A stretch of DNA of 64,000 nucleotides from Spiroplasma endosymbiont of Polydrusus cervinus (GCF_964019755.1 NZ_OZ026469.1:744001-808000); one strand, 5' to 3'; positions 33,252 to 44,735 are shown, counted from the first letter of the stretch. Made by a program: numbers and translations. Notes: a model not told the origin generated them from the letters alone.

Positions 33252-33638
33252 TCAAACATAAGCAATAACTTCCCCACCTAAGTGAGCTTGTTTTGCTGCT
33301 TTGTCTGTCATAATTCCTTGGTTGGTTGAAATAATTGCAATTCCCATCCCATTTAAAACTTGAGGTACTTTTTCAACGGTTACATAAACTCTTAATCCTG
33401 GTTTTGAGATTCGTTTTAATCCTGAAATAACTTTTGTTTTTCCTTTATATTTTAAAGTTAACGTTAAGTCTTTTTTAATATCCCCTGATACTTTAAAGTC
33501 TTCGACATAGCCTTCTTCTTTCAAAATCTCAGCAATTCTTACTTTCATTTTACTTGACGGCATTTTTACACTTTTGTGTAAACGTTGATTGGCATTGCGA
33601 ATTCTTGTTAACATATCAGCGATTGTATCAATCATCAT
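33252..33638 (-). CDS. rpsH: Ribosomal protein S8
   Basis: The 128-aa 16S-binding protein with [15 protein letters not shown] and the C-terminal [20 protein letters not shown]. Two adjacent ATG codons; I use the first. Ribosome-binding site AGAAAGAGAG. Confidence 0.96.
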   Translation of the reverse strand: MMIDTIADMLTRIRNANQRLHKSVKMPSSKMKVRIAEILKEEGYVEDFKVSGDIKKDLTLTLKYKGKTKVISGLKRISKPGLRVYVTVEKVPQVLNGMGIAIISTNQGIMTDKAAKQAHLGGEVIAYV

Positions 33639-33657
33639 AATTAATTAGTCTCTCTTT

Positions 33658-33843
33658 CTATCATGAAGCTTTTCTAACCCCAGGAATTTGTCCATTATAT
33701 GCTAATTCTTTAAAGCATACACGACATAAATCGAATTTACGTATCACAGCATGAGAACGTCCACATCTTCCACAACGAGTATAACCTCTTACCTTGAATT
33801 TTGGATGGCATTGTTGTTTAACTTTTAATGATTTTTTGGCCAT
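33658..33843 (-). CDS. rpsN: Ribosomal protein S14, zinc type
   Basis: 61 aa, the standard length only if the TGA at 33661-33663 is read as Trp, giving the conserved C-terminus RKASW. The zinc ribbon is CGRCGRSH with a later CRVC. This is one of the clearest code-4 markers in the window. Confidence 0.97.
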
Positions 33844-33853
33844 ATCTTTCCTC

Positions 33854-34396
33854 CTATTTTTTAAATGGCATTCCCATTTTACCTAATAATGCGCGAGCAT
33901 CGGCATCATTAGTGGCACTTGTGACAATTGTAATATCCATTCCCCGTACTCTTTTAACTTTATCATAGTCAATTTCAGGGAAAATAATTTGTTCTTTAAT
34001 TCCTAAGGTATAATTCCCACGCCCATCAAAAGCGTTATTATTAAGTCCTCGGAAATCTCTTACCCGTGGCAAAGCAATGTTAATTAGTTTATCTAAAAAA
34101 TGATACATTTTTTTCCCACGTAAGGTAACTTTTGCGCCAATTGGCATTCCTTCACGTAATTTGAAAGAAGCAATTGAACCTTTTGCTTTTGTAATAACTG
34201 GATGTAATCCAGTTATTAATGCTAATTCATTAGTAATATCTTCGATTACTTTACTATTTTGTGTTGCATCACCAGCTCCCATGTTCACAACAATTTTTTG
34301 AACGACAGGAACTTGCATAATTGATTGAAAACCTTGCTCTTTGAATAATTCTTTAATAATGGTATTTTTATATTTTTTTTCTAAATTAACAGTCAT
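33854..34396 (-). CDS. rplE: Ribosomal protein L5
   Basis: The 180-aa 5S rRNA-binding protein: [52 protein letters not shown]. Intact and normal in size. Confidence 0.97.
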   Translation of the reverse strand: MTVNLEKKYKNTIIKELFKEQGFQSIMQVPVVQKIVVNMGAGDATQNSKVIEDITNELALITGLHPVITKAKGSIASFKLREGMPIGAKVTLRGKKMYHFLDKLINIALPRVRDFRGLNNNAFDGRGNYTLGIKEQIIFPEIDYDKVKRVRGMDITIVTSATNDADARALLGKMGMPFKK

Positions 34397-34418
34397 TATT
34401 TAAACATTATTCCTTTCT

Positions 34419-34739
34419 TTACGCTAAATGCGCTTTTGATTTCCGAGCAATTCGAACTTTTTTTCCGTTATCAGCAATTTGATAACTGATTTTTGTAATT
34501 TCTTTTTTGTTTTTTGGATCAATTAATGCAACATTTGAAATATGAACTGAGGCCAGAACTTGTTGAATTCCTCCTTCAATATTATCTTGAGAAGGTTTTA
34601 CATGTTTAACATTTGTAATTCCTTCAATTACCACACGACTTTTTTCGCGTAAGACACGAATGATTGGACCTTCTGTCCCCTTATGTTTTCCAGCTACGAC
34701 TTTTACTAAGTCACCTTTTTTAAATTTAACTTTATTCAT
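34419..34739 (-). CDS. rplX: Ribosomal protein L24
   Basis: The 106-aa KOW-domain protein: KFKKGDLVKVVAGKHKGTEG, an assembly initiator of the 50S subunit. AGGAGGCTACGAG precedes the ATG. Confidence 0.96.
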   Translation of the reverse strand: MNKVKFKKGDLVKVVAGKHKGTEGPIIRVLREKSRVVIEGITNVKHVKPSQDNIEGGIQQVLASVHISNVALIDPKNKKEITKISYQIADNGKKVRIARKSKAHLA

Positions 34740-34750
34740 CTCGTAGCCTC

Positions 34751-35119
34751 CTATAATACTTCTGGTGCTAGGGAAGCAATTTTTGCAAAACCAGTATCCT
34801 TAATTTCACGGGCAATTGGCCCAAAAATTCGTGTTCCTCGTGGGTTTTTATCATCTTTAATTAATACTACAGCATTTTCTGAAAATTTAATTTGTGTTCC
34901 ATCGTTTCGTTTTAATCCGCGTTTAGTGCGAACAATAACCGCTTTAACAACTTGTCCTTTTTTGACAATTCCACCAGGAATTGCTTTTTTAATTGTACAT
35001 ACAACAATATCCCCAATATTAGTAAACTTTCGTCATGAACCACCCAAATTTTTAATTACTAACACTTCTTTTGCACCAGAGTTATCAGCAACTTTTAATC
35101 TTGATTCTTGTTGAATCAT
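34751..35119 (-). CDS. rplN: Ribosomal protein L14
   Basis: The 122-aa product: [19 protein letters not shown] at the start, [14 protein letters not shown] near the end. One TGA-coded Trp (GGSWRKF) splits it under the standard code. Confidence 0.96.
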
Positions 35120-35136
35120 TTTTTATTATCTTCTTC

Positions 35137-35394
35137 TTAACCAATTGCTTTTTCGATAATTTCGATTAAACGAAAGTGTTTAGTTTTTGATAAAGGGCGC
35201 GTTTCCATAATGCTTACTTTATCTCCAATATGTGCTTGGTTTTGTTCATCATGGGCTAAATATTTTTTTGAATATTTAACACGTTTTTTATATAACGGGT
35301 GATTTTTGTATGTCTCAACTAAAACAGTAATTGTTTTTTCAGTTTTGTCTGAAATAACACGTCCTTGTAGGACTTTACGACTATTTCTTTCCAT
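35137..35394 (-). CDS. rpsQ: Ribosomal protein S17
   Basis: The 85-aa OB-fold protein: [45 protein letters not shown]. Its ATG overlaps the rpmC stop (TAATG). Confidence 0.96.
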   Translation of the reverse strand: MERNSRKVLQGRVISDKTEKTITVLVETYKNHPLYKKRVKYSKKYLAHDEQNQAHIGDKVSIMETRPLSKTKHFRLIEIIEKAIG

Positions 35395-36383
35395 TATTTT
35401 TTTCCTATACCTTTCTTAGATGTTTTGTCAGCGGTTTTTTTTGTTGCTTTATCAGCGGTTAAAATCTTATCACGATTTTCTTTTCAATTTGCTCCGTATG
35501 TATATTCTTTGACGTTTGGATCTTTTGTTTTTAAATCTAAATCAATTTTAACATTTGACCCACGCCCTTTGGCAGTGTCACCCATTCGAACAACTGAACT
35601 TTTGATTGCTGCTAATTTTTCTTTTGCATTAAGTTCGGTTGCTTTTTTAACAGTCTTTGTTGACCCTGCTTTTTTTTCACCATGGAGTACTTCAATTTCT
35701 GCTTTAGCAAAAGTAACTGACTTAACTGTTACAGTTGCTTTCCCACTTGTTGGTGTTTTTTTACTTTTAGCAGCTGATTTTTCAGCAGGATCACTTTCTT
35801 TAATTAAAGTTTTTAATGCGGCATCTTTATCAGCGGCTTTTTTAAATTCTATAATTTTTTTTGGCGCTGATGGCGTTGCTTTTGCTGTTTCTGGTTTTTT
35901 CTCCACAACAACTTTTTTCTCAGGAGCAGTTTTAACTGCTGCTGGTTTCTTGTCCACCACAGGAGCTGGTTGCTCTGTCGTTAAACTTGGTTCGTCGACT
36001 GCCACTGACGCTGTTATATCCATTGCGTCAGTTAATGATAAGTCTATTAAATTTGGCATTTGTCCGTCAGCGGCTTGTTGTTCAACCATCATTTGTTCAA
36101 TTTTTTCTTTGCGTTGTTTTGCAAAAGCTTGTGATTCTTTTTCAATTTTCGCATATGTTTCACTTAAATTAATTTTGACATTAATTTCAGTATTTTCACC
36201 AGCATTTTTACGAGTAGATAAGATTGTTAAAATTCAAGCAATTTGTTTCTTTAATTCTCCAATGCGATGGGGTTTTTCTAAATTCCCCATTGCTGATTGA
36301 AATCTTAATGCAAATAATTCAGCTCGTGACTCTTCTTCAAGTTTTTTCAACTCTTCAACTGATTTTTTATTTAAATCATTCAT
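35394..36383 (-). CDS. rpmC: Ribosomal protein L29 with very long C-terminal extension
   Basis: 329 aa, where bacterial L29 is usually 60-75. Residues 1-70 are normal L29 ([35 protein letters not shown] is one run in the gene; key parts are EELKKLEEE and RFQSAMGNL). The remaining 260 residues are low-complexity Ala/Lys/Pro/Val/Thr-rich sequence with [12 protein letters not shown]-like segments. The last 50 residues are more ordered ([20 protein letters not shown], then TYGANW with TGA). It is coupled to rpsQ by a one-base overlap and follows rplP by one base. The extension is in frame with no stop, so it is translated if L29 is. Confidence 0.9.
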
Positions 36384-36384
36384 C

Positions 36385-36798
36385 TTAGTCTTCTCCTTTT
36401 GTAACAATCTTACATTTCACTGGTAATTTATGCATTGCTAATCGTAATGCTTCACGGGCAATTTCTTCCGAGACTCCTGCTACTTCAAACATTACTGTTC
36501 CCATTTTAACTACTGCTACTCATTCTTCAGGTGAACCTTTTCCTGAGCCCATCCGTACTTCTAATGGTTTTTTTGTTTTTGCCATATGGGGGAAAATTCT
36601 AATTCATACGTTCCCTCAGCGTTTCATATAACGAGTCATAGCAATCCGTGCCGCTTCAATTTGGCGGTTGGTAATTCAAAATCCCTCTAGTGATTTTAAT
36701 CCAAATTCTCCAAAATCTACTTTCGTATTTCCTTTTGCTTTTCCTTCGTACTTAATACGATGCGGACGACGATACTTTGTTCTTTTTGGTAATAACAT
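36385..36798 (-). CDS. rplP: Ribosomal protein L16
   Basis: The 137-aa product: [19 protein letters not shown] and [17 protein letters not shown]. Several Trp are coded by TGA, so the frame is broken under the standard code. The start overlaps the rpsC stop by one base. Confidence 0.96.
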
Positions 36799-37556
36799 TA
36801 TTTTGCCTCCTTAACAGCACGATGTGATTTTGGTCCTTGATCACGACGATTATTGTTTGAACGATTAAAATCTCTTCTTTCAAACTTTGGTTTTTCATCA
36901 CTAGTGGATACTAATTCTTTGCTCAAGATTTCTCCTTTACAAATTCAAACTTTAACTCCGATTTGACCATAGGTTGTTAAAGCTTCTACTAATGCATAAT
37001 CAATATCACTACGTAAAGTTGCCAATGGCACTGTTCCTTCGGTATATCCCTCCGTTCGCGCCATATCGACCCCTCCTAAACGTCCTGATACTGAAGTTTT
37101 AATTCCTTGTGCTCCAGCTTTCATTGCCTTTTTAATGGCTAGCTTTTGCACACTTCTAAATGATGCACGATTAACAATTTGTTCCGCAATTATATTTGCG
37201 ACTAATTGGGCATCAGTATCTGGGTTTTTAATTTCAACAACATTAATTTTTACTTCCATTTTACGATCGCCAATTGTAACATGTGCTAATTTTACTAATT
37301 TAGCGATTTTTTTTCCTTCTTGTCCTAAGACAATACCAACAGAAGCAGTTCTGATAAAGATAACAATTTCTTTTTTTGTGCGCTCAATTTCAATTTTAGA
37401 AACACTTGCTCCTTTTAATTCTTTCATTAGAGCTTTTCTAATATTGATATCTTGATGCAATCATTTAACATATTCTTGCTTTTCGGCGTATCATCTTGAA
37501 TCTCATGTTTTAATAACTCCAACTCGTAATCCTGTTGGACTAACTTTTTGACCCAT
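36798..37556 (-). CDS. rpsC: Ribosomal protein S3
   Basis: The 252-aa product has the N-terminal [20 protein letters not shown], a KH domain ([14 protein letters not shown]) and the S3 C-domain ([13 protein letters not shown]). The last 35 residues are an Arg/Asn/Lys-rich tail. Several TGA-coded Trp. Confidence 0.96.
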
Positions 37557-37578
37557 CTCTTGTTATCTTCCTTTCTTA

Positions 37579-37914
37579 TTATTGTCCATCACTAACCGTA
37601 ACGGTGATGTGACTTGTTCTCTTCAATATTTCATATGCTCGTCCATGTGCGCGCGGACGGAAACGTTTTAATGTTGGTCCTTCGTTAACGAAGATTTCTT
37701 TAATAAATAAGCGATCAGCATCTAGACCATTATTATTAACAGCATTAGCTATTGCTGATTTAACTAATTTCTGTACTGGTACTGATGATTTTTTGTTTGT
37801 GTTCTTAAGAATAACTATTGCATCTCCCACTTTTTTATTCCGAATTAAATCGGTTATTAATCTTACTTTTCGTGGCGATATTCGAATACTTCTTAAGTTT
37901 GCTCTTACATCCAT
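37579..37914 (-). CDS. rplV: Ribosomal protein L22
   Basis: The 111-aa tunnel-wall protein: [20 protein letters not shown] and [23 protein letters not shown] 12-bp duplication, ATGGATGTAAGA, places a second ATG 14 nt upstream, out of frame, so two candidate starts compete; the chosen one gives the normal N-terminus. Confidence 0.95.
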   Translation of the reverse strand: MDVRANLRSIRISPRKVRLITDLIRNKKVGDAIVILKNTNKKSSVPVQKLVKSAIANAVNNNGLDADRLFIKEIFVNEGPTLKRFRPRAHGRAYEILKRTSHITVTVSDGQ

Positions 37915-37956
37915 TTTCTTACATCCATTTATATAATACTCACTTTCTGAATTTGA

Positions 37957-38232
37957 TTATTTTTTCTTTTTCTTATCATCGCCATGCCCACCAAATTTTC
38001 TTGTTGGTGAGAATTCTCCCAGTTTATGACCAACCATATCTTCGGTAACATAAACTGGAATATGTTCTTTCCCATTGTGGACAGCAAAAGTATGACCAAT
38101 AAAATCAGGATAGATAACGCTTCTTCTTGATCAGGTTTTAACAACTTCTTTTTTATTCGTAGCATTTAATACTTCAACTTTTTTCTGTAAATGTTTATTA
38201 ACAAATGGCCCTTTTTTAAGACTTCGTGACAT
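37957..38232 (-). CDS. rpsS: Ribosomal protein S19
   Basis: The 91-aa product: [38 protein letters not shown], and a poly-Lys end. One Trp (KTWSRRS) is TGA. Confidence 0.96.
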
Positions 38233-38315
38233 TTTTTACCTCCTATATATAATCTCTCTAATTTTAATTTTTACTTTCAACTATTATTTGTCTGATTTGA
38301 CCCTAATTAGCAAGA

Positions 38316-39152
38316 TTATTTAGTACGTCTTCTAACGATTAGTTTAGTTGAAGCTTTTTTCTTATTACGAGTTTTCAATCCTAATGCTTTTTTCCCTCAT
38401 GGAGTCATTGGCGCTTTTCGTCCAACTGGAGTTTTACCTTCTCCCCCTCCATGTGGGTGATCATTCGGGTTCATAACTGATCCCCGAACAGTTGGACGAA
38501 TTCCGCGTCAACGATTTCGTCCAGCTTTTCCTCAATTTACTAAGGCATAATCTTCGTTTCCAACTTCACCAATTGTGGCACGACATTCAGCTAAGATCTT
38601 ACGAACTTCACCAGATGTTAAACGAATTGTGACATATTTGCCATCTTCATCTTTCCCTAGTAATTGCACTGATGACCCCGCTGAACGCGCTAATTGGCCA
38701 CCTTTACATGGGCGTAATTCTAAATTATGTAGAACTGTCCCTTCTGGAATGTTTTTTAATTTCATACAGTTTCCAACTTTAATATCAGCTTTATCACTGC
38801 TAATAATTTGCATTCCAACTTTAATTGTTTTTGGTGCTAAAATATATCTTTTTTCACCATCAACATAATTAACTAAACTAATAAAGGCGTTACGATTTGG
38901 ATCATATTCAATGGTTGCAATTTTTCCAATAATATCATCCTTATTACGTTTAAAGTCAATAATACGATATTTAACTTTATGGCCGCCACCTTTATGTCTT
39001 ATTGTAATAACCCCTTGGTTATTACGACCAGCATGTTTTTTCCGAGTTTCAATTAATGATTTTTCCGGGCGGTCAGTTGTTAGCACGGAAAAATCTAATG
39101 TCGTCATATTACGACGACTCGGTGTAACTGGTTTAAAACTCTTAATTGGCAT
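38316..39152 (-). CDS. rplB: Ribosomal protein L2
   Basis: The 278-aa peptidyl-transferase-centre protein. [29 protein letters not shown] and the catalytic-region [13 protein letters not shown] near the C-terminus. TGA-coded Trp in NWGKAGRNRWRG. Confidence 0.97.
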
Positions 39153-39207
39153 TTTTATTTATCCTCCTGTTGCGCCAATAAACAGTCCCAGATAGTGTAT
39201 CCTGGAA

Positions 39208-39495
39208 TTATTTATCTTCTCCTAATAAATCTAATTTCTCTCCTGGTTTTAATTTAATAACTGCACGTTTTGTATATGTTGTCTTTCCAACAAATTTTCC
39301 CATTTTCTTTTCTTTTGGGTCATAATTAATAACATTAACTTTTTTAACTTTTACTTCAAATATTTTTTCAAAAGATTTTTTAATTTGAACTTTGTTCGCT
39401 GTTTGCGCAACTTCAAAAGTATATACACCATTAGCCATATTACGATATGTTTTTTCTGACAAAATTGGTTTTTTAATAATATTTGTAATATGCAT
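39208..39495 (-). CDS. rplW: Ribosomal protein L23
   Basis: The 95-aa protein at the tunnel exit: [15 protein letters not shown] and [18 protein letters not shown]. Its ATG overlaps the rplD stop. Confidence 0.95.
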   Translation of the reverse strand: MHITNIIKKPILSEKTYRNMANGVYTFEVAQTANKVQIKKSFEKIFEVKVKKVNVINYDPKEKKMGKFVGKTTYTKRAVIKLKPGEKLDLLGEDK

Positions 39496-40121
39496 TATGC
39501 GTACACCTCCTCAATTGCTTTTATTGCTTCTTCTGTTACTAATAATTTGTTTGCATTTAATAAATCATAAATATTAATTCCAGTTGATGTAATTATATTT
39601 ACTTTCTCAATATTACGTGATGATTTAAAGTTAATTTCATCACCTTCAATCGTAATAATTAATAATTTTTCATTATTAACTTTTAAATTATTTAAGACTT
39701 CAACCATTGCTTTTGTTGAAGGCTTGTTAATTCCAAATTGGTTAATTACCATCATATTTTTATCTTGAACTTTCAATGATAATGCTGATTTAATTGCCAA
39801 TTTTCTTACTTTTTTATTAACATGTTTTAAGTATTTTTTTTCCGGAGTTGGACCAAAAACAATCCCTCCGCCTTTTCATTGCGGTGCTCTAATTGAACCT
39901 TGGCGAGCACGACCAGTTCCTTTTTGTCTTCAAGGTTTTCTTCCCCCACCAGATACTTCTGTTCTTGTCTTAGTTTTGTGTGTGCCTTGACGCATTGCGG
40001 CTTGTTGCGCAACCACAGCATCAAACATTGCTTGTTGATGTGGAGCAATCCCTCAAATGGCATCATTTACACTAATTTCTTTAACGCTAGTTCCCTTCGC
40101 ATCAAGTACTTGTAATTTCAT
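39495..40121 (-). CDS. rplD: Ribosomal protein L4
   Basis: The 208-aa product: the basic loop [19 protein letters not shown] is typical, followed by [15 protein letters not shown]-coded Trp residues split it under the standard code. ATG at 40121 after GGAATTTT. Confidence 0.96.
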
Positions 40122-40147
40122 TTTATTTAAAATTCCTTTCTACAAAA

Positions 40148-40924
40148 CTATTCTATCTTTGATACTGGTGCATCAGTGACTGCTGCTGGTGTTGTTTCAA
40201 CGCTTGAATCAACAACTCCTTCAACTGGTTTTTCTTCTTTTATTGTGGGTTCTGATTTTTTTGCGTCAACAGTTCTTTTAATTAGTTCTATTGGTGCATT
40301 AGGTGTTAAACCTTTAATTGTTTCTTTAATAACTACAAATTGTTTTTTCGGACCTGGAATTGAGCCTTTTACTAATAAAGCATTTTTTTCAGTATCAATT
40401 GCAATAACTTCTAAATTTTGAATTGTTACTTTTTCGGTTCCCATATGTCCAGGCATTTTTTTAGATTTTAAAATTCGATTTGGTGCAATTGGCCCCATTG
40501 ATCCAACCCCACGGTGGTAACCTGACCCATGGCCCATGGGTCCCCGTGAATAGTTATGTCTTTTAATCGAACCGGTAAATCCTTTCCCTTTTGAAGTTCC
40601 TGTAACATCAACGAATTCCCCAGCAGTAAAGATATCAACTTTAATAATATCGCCAGAATTATAACCATCCATATTTCTGATTTCTTTAACGAAGCGCTTA
40701 GGTGTTGTGTTCGCTTTTTTAAATTGCCCTTGGTCTGGTTTTGAAACCAAGTTAACTCTTTTATCTTCGACAGCTAATTGAAGTGCTTGGTAACCATTTT
40801 TTTCTTTTGTTAACATTTGCAAAACAACATTAGGTTGTACTTCAACTACTGTAACTGGTATTAATCTACCGTCGGTAGCAAAAATTTGTGTCATACCAAT
40901 TTTGCGTCCTAAGATTCCTTTCAT
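40148..40924 (-). CDS. rplC: Ribosomal protein L3 with C-terminal tail
   Basis: The 258-aa product: [50 protein letters not shown]. The core ends at about residue 215; the last 40 residues are an acidic Val/Thr/Pro-rich tail (from [11 protein letters not shown]). This parallels the low-complexity extensions on S5 and L29. Confidence 0.96.
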   Translation of the reverse strand: MKGILGRKIGMTQIFATDGRLIPVTVVEVQPNVVLQMLTKEKNGYQALQLAVEDKRVNLVSKPDQGQFKKANTTPKRFVKEIRNMDGYNSGDIIKVDIFTAGEFVDVTGTSKGKGFTGSIKRHNYSRGPMGHGSGYHRGVGSMGPIAPNRILKSKKMPGHMGTEKVTIQNLEVIAIDTEKNALLVKGSIPGPKKQFVVIKETIKGLTPNAPIELIKRTVDAKKSEPTIKEEKPVEGVVDSSVETTPAAVTDAPVSKIE

Positions 40925-40988
40925 TTCTTTCCTCCTTGAAAATACGTCATATATATTTTGTCTCTAAATTAAATTTAAGAATGGTTAT

Positions 40989-41297
40989 TTATTTCATTTC
41001 AATTTCCACACCACTTGGTAGTTGAACCCTTTTTAGAGTATCAATTACCTTTGGACCATCAGGATTAATAATATCAATAATTCTTTTATGCGTTCTCATT
41101 TCAAATTGTTCTCTTGAATCTTTGTATTTATGAGTTGCTCGTAAAATAGTGATAATATTACGTTCAGTTGGTAAAGGGATTGGTCCCTTTACCTGTATTC
41201 CTGCGGCTTGAGCTGCTTCAATGATTTTTTTAATTGATTGATCAACCACACGGTGATCAAAACCTTTTAATTTAATTCTCATTTTAGTTTGAGCCAT
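40989..41297 (-). CDS. rpsJ: Ribosomal protein S10
   Basis: The 102-aa product starts at [15 protein letters not shown] (41297) after TAGGAGGAAAAG; a longer upstream reading is unsupported. The loop [16 protein letters not shown] is typical. It is the first gene of the 28-gene cluster. Confidence 0.96.
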   Translation of the reverse strand: MAQTKMRIKLKGFDHRVVDQSIKKIIEAAQAAGIQVKGPIPLPTERNIITILRATHKYKDSREQFEMRTHKRIIDIINPDGPKVIDTLKRVQLPSGVEIEMK

Positions 41298-41407
41298 TAC
41301 TTTTCCTCCTAATTTGTTCATATTTTTTGTGTAAACATTTACAACCCTTATCAGTGTATCAAAGATAAACCAAAAAAGATGTTCCCACAAAATATACATG
41401 CTCATTT

Positions 41408-41436
41408 ATTTTATTGGATAATAGTTAATAATGCAA
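41408..41436 (-). promoter_or_regulatory. Promoter of the ribosomal protein cluster
   Basis: Minus strand TTGCAT (41436-41431), 17-bp spacer, TAAAAT (41413-41408). It lies about 110 nt before the rpsJ start. The leader has a short GTAAATGTTTAC hairpin. Confidence 0.6.
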
Positions 41437-41447
41437 GTCTTTTTTTG

Positions 41448-41527
41448 TGTAAATTGTAAATACCAAATCACAAAAAGCTAACTAAATTAATAGTTAGCTT
41501 TTTGTGATTTGGTATTTACAATTTACA
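41448..41527. repeat. Solo type A palindrome before the ribosomal cluster
   Basis: An 80-bp perfect palindrome. Compared with other type A copies, both arms carry matching changes: CAC...GCT on the left and AGC...GTG on the right replace CAT...GTT and AAC...ATG. It begins 3 bp after the lipoprotein gene stop (minus strand) and can serve as its terminator. Confidence 0.88.
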
Positions 41528-41530
41528 GTC

Positions 41531-42757
41531 TTATTTATATTGATTAGTAATCGAATCAACATTAATTTTTCATTTTAAAGCTGGGAAAGTATAATCTGAT
41601 GTTTGCGTTAGAAATTGGCCATTTTTACCAACCTCTTTATCTTCATCTGCTGTTAAGGTTCCTTTTTCATCCCCTTTTTTAACAAATCCTAAGGCTACTT
41701 GAATATCGGGATTAATTTTAACATCATTTGGAATATCACTTAAATTATAACGGTGATAATAATCATCCTTTAAATCATCAAAGTCATAGAAATCATAACT
41801 AAGGAAGAATCATTGATGACCATAAGTTGCTTCATCATTCTTACTATTTGGATTAAGATAAACTAAGTAATTAGCATAAACGACTAATTTATCAATCGTT
41901 GCAGTAAAGGTAAACCGATGATGTTCCCCTTGGAATTCTAAACGAATTGCAACATTTGGAATAACAATTGCAACATAACGGGTTGATTGATAACCACGAT
42001 TTTGTTCAATTTTGTCATAACCTTCATTATATCCATTTTTAGGATTATTTAATCATTTAATAATTGATGCTACTGGTGAAAATGTTTTTAATGATGGTGG
42101 AGTAAAAAAACCTTTTTTACTAATAGTAGGTCAAGTATGCTCTTTAACTCAATCTTTTTCATTTGTTTTTTCTGGATTTCCAGTTGTTGTCACTAAATTT
42201 TTATTTGTTGAATCCTGAATTGCTTGATTTTCATTGGCAAGTAAGGCTACTTGCACATAAGTTGAATCATAACTAGTTGAATAATCATTATAAAAAGCTT
42301 CTCATATTTTTTTTTGATTAATTTTCTTACTACTATCAAGAGGATCTGCCGTATCACTTTTCGCCTTGGCAATTAAGTTATCTTTTTGCCCTTGTAACCC
42401 AGTGGCAACTTGTTCATCACTTCATTTTGTCCCTTTCCCAGTTGTTACACTATTATCTTTTGTTAAATTTATTCCATGTAAAAAAGGATTAAGGACATTA
42501 TTAACTAAGCCCATTCGGCCTCCTTGTAAACTATACTCAAAAGGAGCATCAGTTTCATCTTTTCCTGACTTAGTGGCATCGTCTATTCCATTTGTTGATT
42601 TATTAGTTGCTGTTGGAGCATGACTAAATTTTTGATTCCCATTATATATAAAAACAGAAACTGGACTCCCTTCTGGGGTTTTACTACATGCAACAAGCGA
42701 TGAAACTGATGTTAAACATAACACTGATGCTGTAAAAATTGATAGTAACTTACGCAT
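41531..42757 (-). CDS. Lipoprotein, function unknown
   Basis: The 408-aa product has signal MRKLLSIFTASVLCL and lipobox LVAC (Cys24). A Ser/Lys/Asn-rich stretch follows, then a larger folded region rich in Trp and Tyr (TGA-coded Trp). Sections such as RYVAIVIPNVAIRLEF and KLVVYANYLVYLN look like beta strands. Surface-exposed lipoprotein anchored in the membrane. No family recognised. It is not part of the prophage. Confidence 0.75.
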
Positions 42758-42826
42758 TATAAAACTCTTTTCTAAAACACTAATTTAATAATTATTCTTT
42801 TCACTGAATAATATATTATCTTAAAT

Positions 42827-44212
42827 TTATGTATTTTTCAAACCAAAATCAGCAAACGATCCATGTTTTTTTACAAATAATAATTCAACCTTACCAGTTG
42901 GTCCATTTCGATGCTTTGATAAAATTAATTGTGCTTTTTCAGTTTCTGGCCCTGCTAATTCTAACTTATCTGAATCATGGACAGTATAATATTCTTCTCG
43001 AAATAAAAACATAATAATATCGGCATCTTGTTCAATTGCCCCTGAATCACGTAAATCAGACATAATTGGTCTTTTATCTTCTCGTTTTTCAACTAACCGT
43101 GATAATTGTGATAAACAAATAATTGGTACTTCTAACTCACGTGCTAAAGCTTTAAGTTGCCGTGAAATTGTGGAAACTTCTTGTTGCCGTGAATCACCAA
43201 AATGCGTTCCGGTACTTAATAATTGTAAGTAATCAATCACAACTAAGCCAACTTCATTTTCCCGGCATAATTTTCGTAATTTTGATTGCAACTCAATAAC
43301 TTTTAAACCAGGTGTATCATCAATAAATAACTTTGTCTGTTTTAAAAAATCTGCCGCCTTGGTAATATTTTCCCAATCCCGACTTTGTAAACCTTTTCCT
43401 GTTCGAACTTTAACCGAATCTACCGTTGAATAACTCCCTAACATTCTTTGAATTAATTGTTCCGCTGGCATTTCAACAGAAAAAATTGTAACAGCTTTCT
43501 TTGATTCAGCAGCTGATTTAACAGCAAAATTTAATGCTAAAGCAGTTTTCCCCATTGATGGTCGCGCTGCTAAAATAATAAAATCCCCTTTTTGAAATCC
43601 CGAAGTCATCCGGTCTAAATCACGAAAACCACTTGGACTTCCTGTTAACATTTCCCCAGAATTTTCCAATAATTCAATTTTGTGTAATACTTTGTCCACT
43701 TCATCATAAGATGTTTTAAATAAATTACCTTTTCGTTCTTTTTTAACATCTAAAATTTCTTTTTCGGCCTGACTAACAACTTCATCAATTGGTTGATGAG
43801 CATCAATGTACCGGTTAATCTTATTAACAACTGCTTTTAAACGCCGTGATGTTGTATTTTTAATAATAATATCTAAATACTCTGATAAATTAGCATCCGT
43901 TGTATATGACTGAAATAAATCCGTTAAAAATTCAATTCCGCCAATTTTATTTAAAATATTATTTTTTAACATATAATTACTCAATGTTGCAACATTAATC
44001 GCATCCTTTGCTAAAAATTGTTCTTGTAAAGTTTTAAAAATCACTTTATAATTCATCACAGTAAAATCATCTTCGTTTAAAATCGAAAAGACTTCTTCAG
44101 CAGCATTAATTGAATGGGCAATAATTGCTAAAACATTTTTTTCGGCATCATTAATAACATTAATTTTATTTATCTCAGTTTTACTTATTTCTATTTTATT
44201 TAAAGTTTCCAT
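42827..44212 (-). CDS. dnaB: Replicative DNA helicase DnaB
   Basis: The 461-aa hexameric helicase of the replication fork. The N-terminal domain has DAEKNVLAIIAHSI. RecA-like core: Walker A ARPSMGKTAL at about 213, TIFSVEMPAEQL, VVIDYLQLL, RDSGAIEQDADIIMFLFRE. ATG at 44212 (an adjacent TTG is possible); AAGGAG is 9 nt upstream, inside the rplI stop region. The order rplI-dnaB is common in Mollicutes and Firmicutes. Confidence 0.95.
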   Translation of the reverse strand: METLNKIEISKTEINKINVINDAEKNVLAIIAHSINAAEEVFSILNEDDFTVMNYKVIFKTLQEQFLAKDAINVATLSNYMLKNNILNKIGGIEFLTDLFQSYTTDANLSEYLDIIIKNTTSRRLKAVVNKINRYIDAHQPIDEVVSQAEKEILDVKKERKGNLFKTSYDEVDKVLHKIELLENSGEMLTGSPSGFRDLDRMTSGFQKGDFIILAARPSMGKTALALNFAVKSAAESKKAVTIFSVEMPAEQLIQRMLGSYSTVDSVKVRTGKGLQSRDWENITKAADFLKQTKLFIDDTPGLKVIELQSKLRKLCRENEVGLVVIDYLQLLSTGTHFGDSRQQEVSTISRQLKALARELEVPIICLSQLSRLVEKREDKRPIMSDLRDSGAIEQDADIIMFLFREEYYTVHDSDKLELAGPETEKAQLILSKHRNGPTGKVELLFVKKHGSFADFGLKNT

Positions 44213-44215
44213 CAA

Positions 44216-44665
44216 TTAAGTCTCCTTTTTTTCAATCATTACTTTTAATTTTGCGATAATATTTGGAGCTAATTTAATTTTTAAATAATGCAGACCAAAA
44301 CTTCTCAAATTATTATTATCAATAAATTTCTTTTTATCAACTTTTAAATTAAATTCTTTTGCTAAACGATCTTCAATTACTGTTAAAGAAACGCTTCCAA
44401 ATATTTTGTTATCATGTACTTTTAATTTAAAATTTAATGTTAATTGTTCTAAGGCAGTTTTTAATTCCTCTAAAGTTGCTTTTGTCGCTGCTGCTTGAGC
44501 TGCTTGTTGCGATAACACGACATTTAACTTCGCCAAATTAGCCGGAGTTGTTGGAATGGCAAATCCCTCTTTAATTAAGTAATTTTTAGCATAGCCATCA
44601 GAAACTTCAATCATGTCATTGACTTTGCCTTTACCTTTAACATCTTTCACTAAAATAACTTTCAT
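44216..44665 (-). CDS. rplI: Ribosomal protein L9
   Basis: The 149-aa product starts at [14 protein letters not shown] after AGTAGGTGATT. N-terminal rRNA-binding domain ([15 protein letters not shown]), long connecting helix (Ala/Gln-rich) and C-terminal domain ([12 protein letters not shown]). It is 3 nt before dnaB. Confidence 0.94.
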   Translation of the reverse strand: MKVILVKDVKGKGKVNDMIEVSDGYAKNYLIKEGFAIPTTPANLAKLNVVLSQQAAQAAATKATLEELKTALEQLTLNFKLKVHDNKIFGSVSLTVIEDRLAKEFNLKVDKKKFIDNNNLRSFGLHYLKIKLAPNIIAKLKVMIEKKET

Positions 44666-44735
44666 CCTAATCACCTACTACAAATTATAACGGAAAAAGT
44701 TCGCAAAATATTTACAATTTACATATTTTATTTAG

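Noticed and set aside
35425-36300. 291-aa plus-strand ORF opposite rpmC
   Set aside because: It is the complement of the low-complexity L29 extension, with no ribosome-binding site and Phe/Ser-rich nonsense composition.
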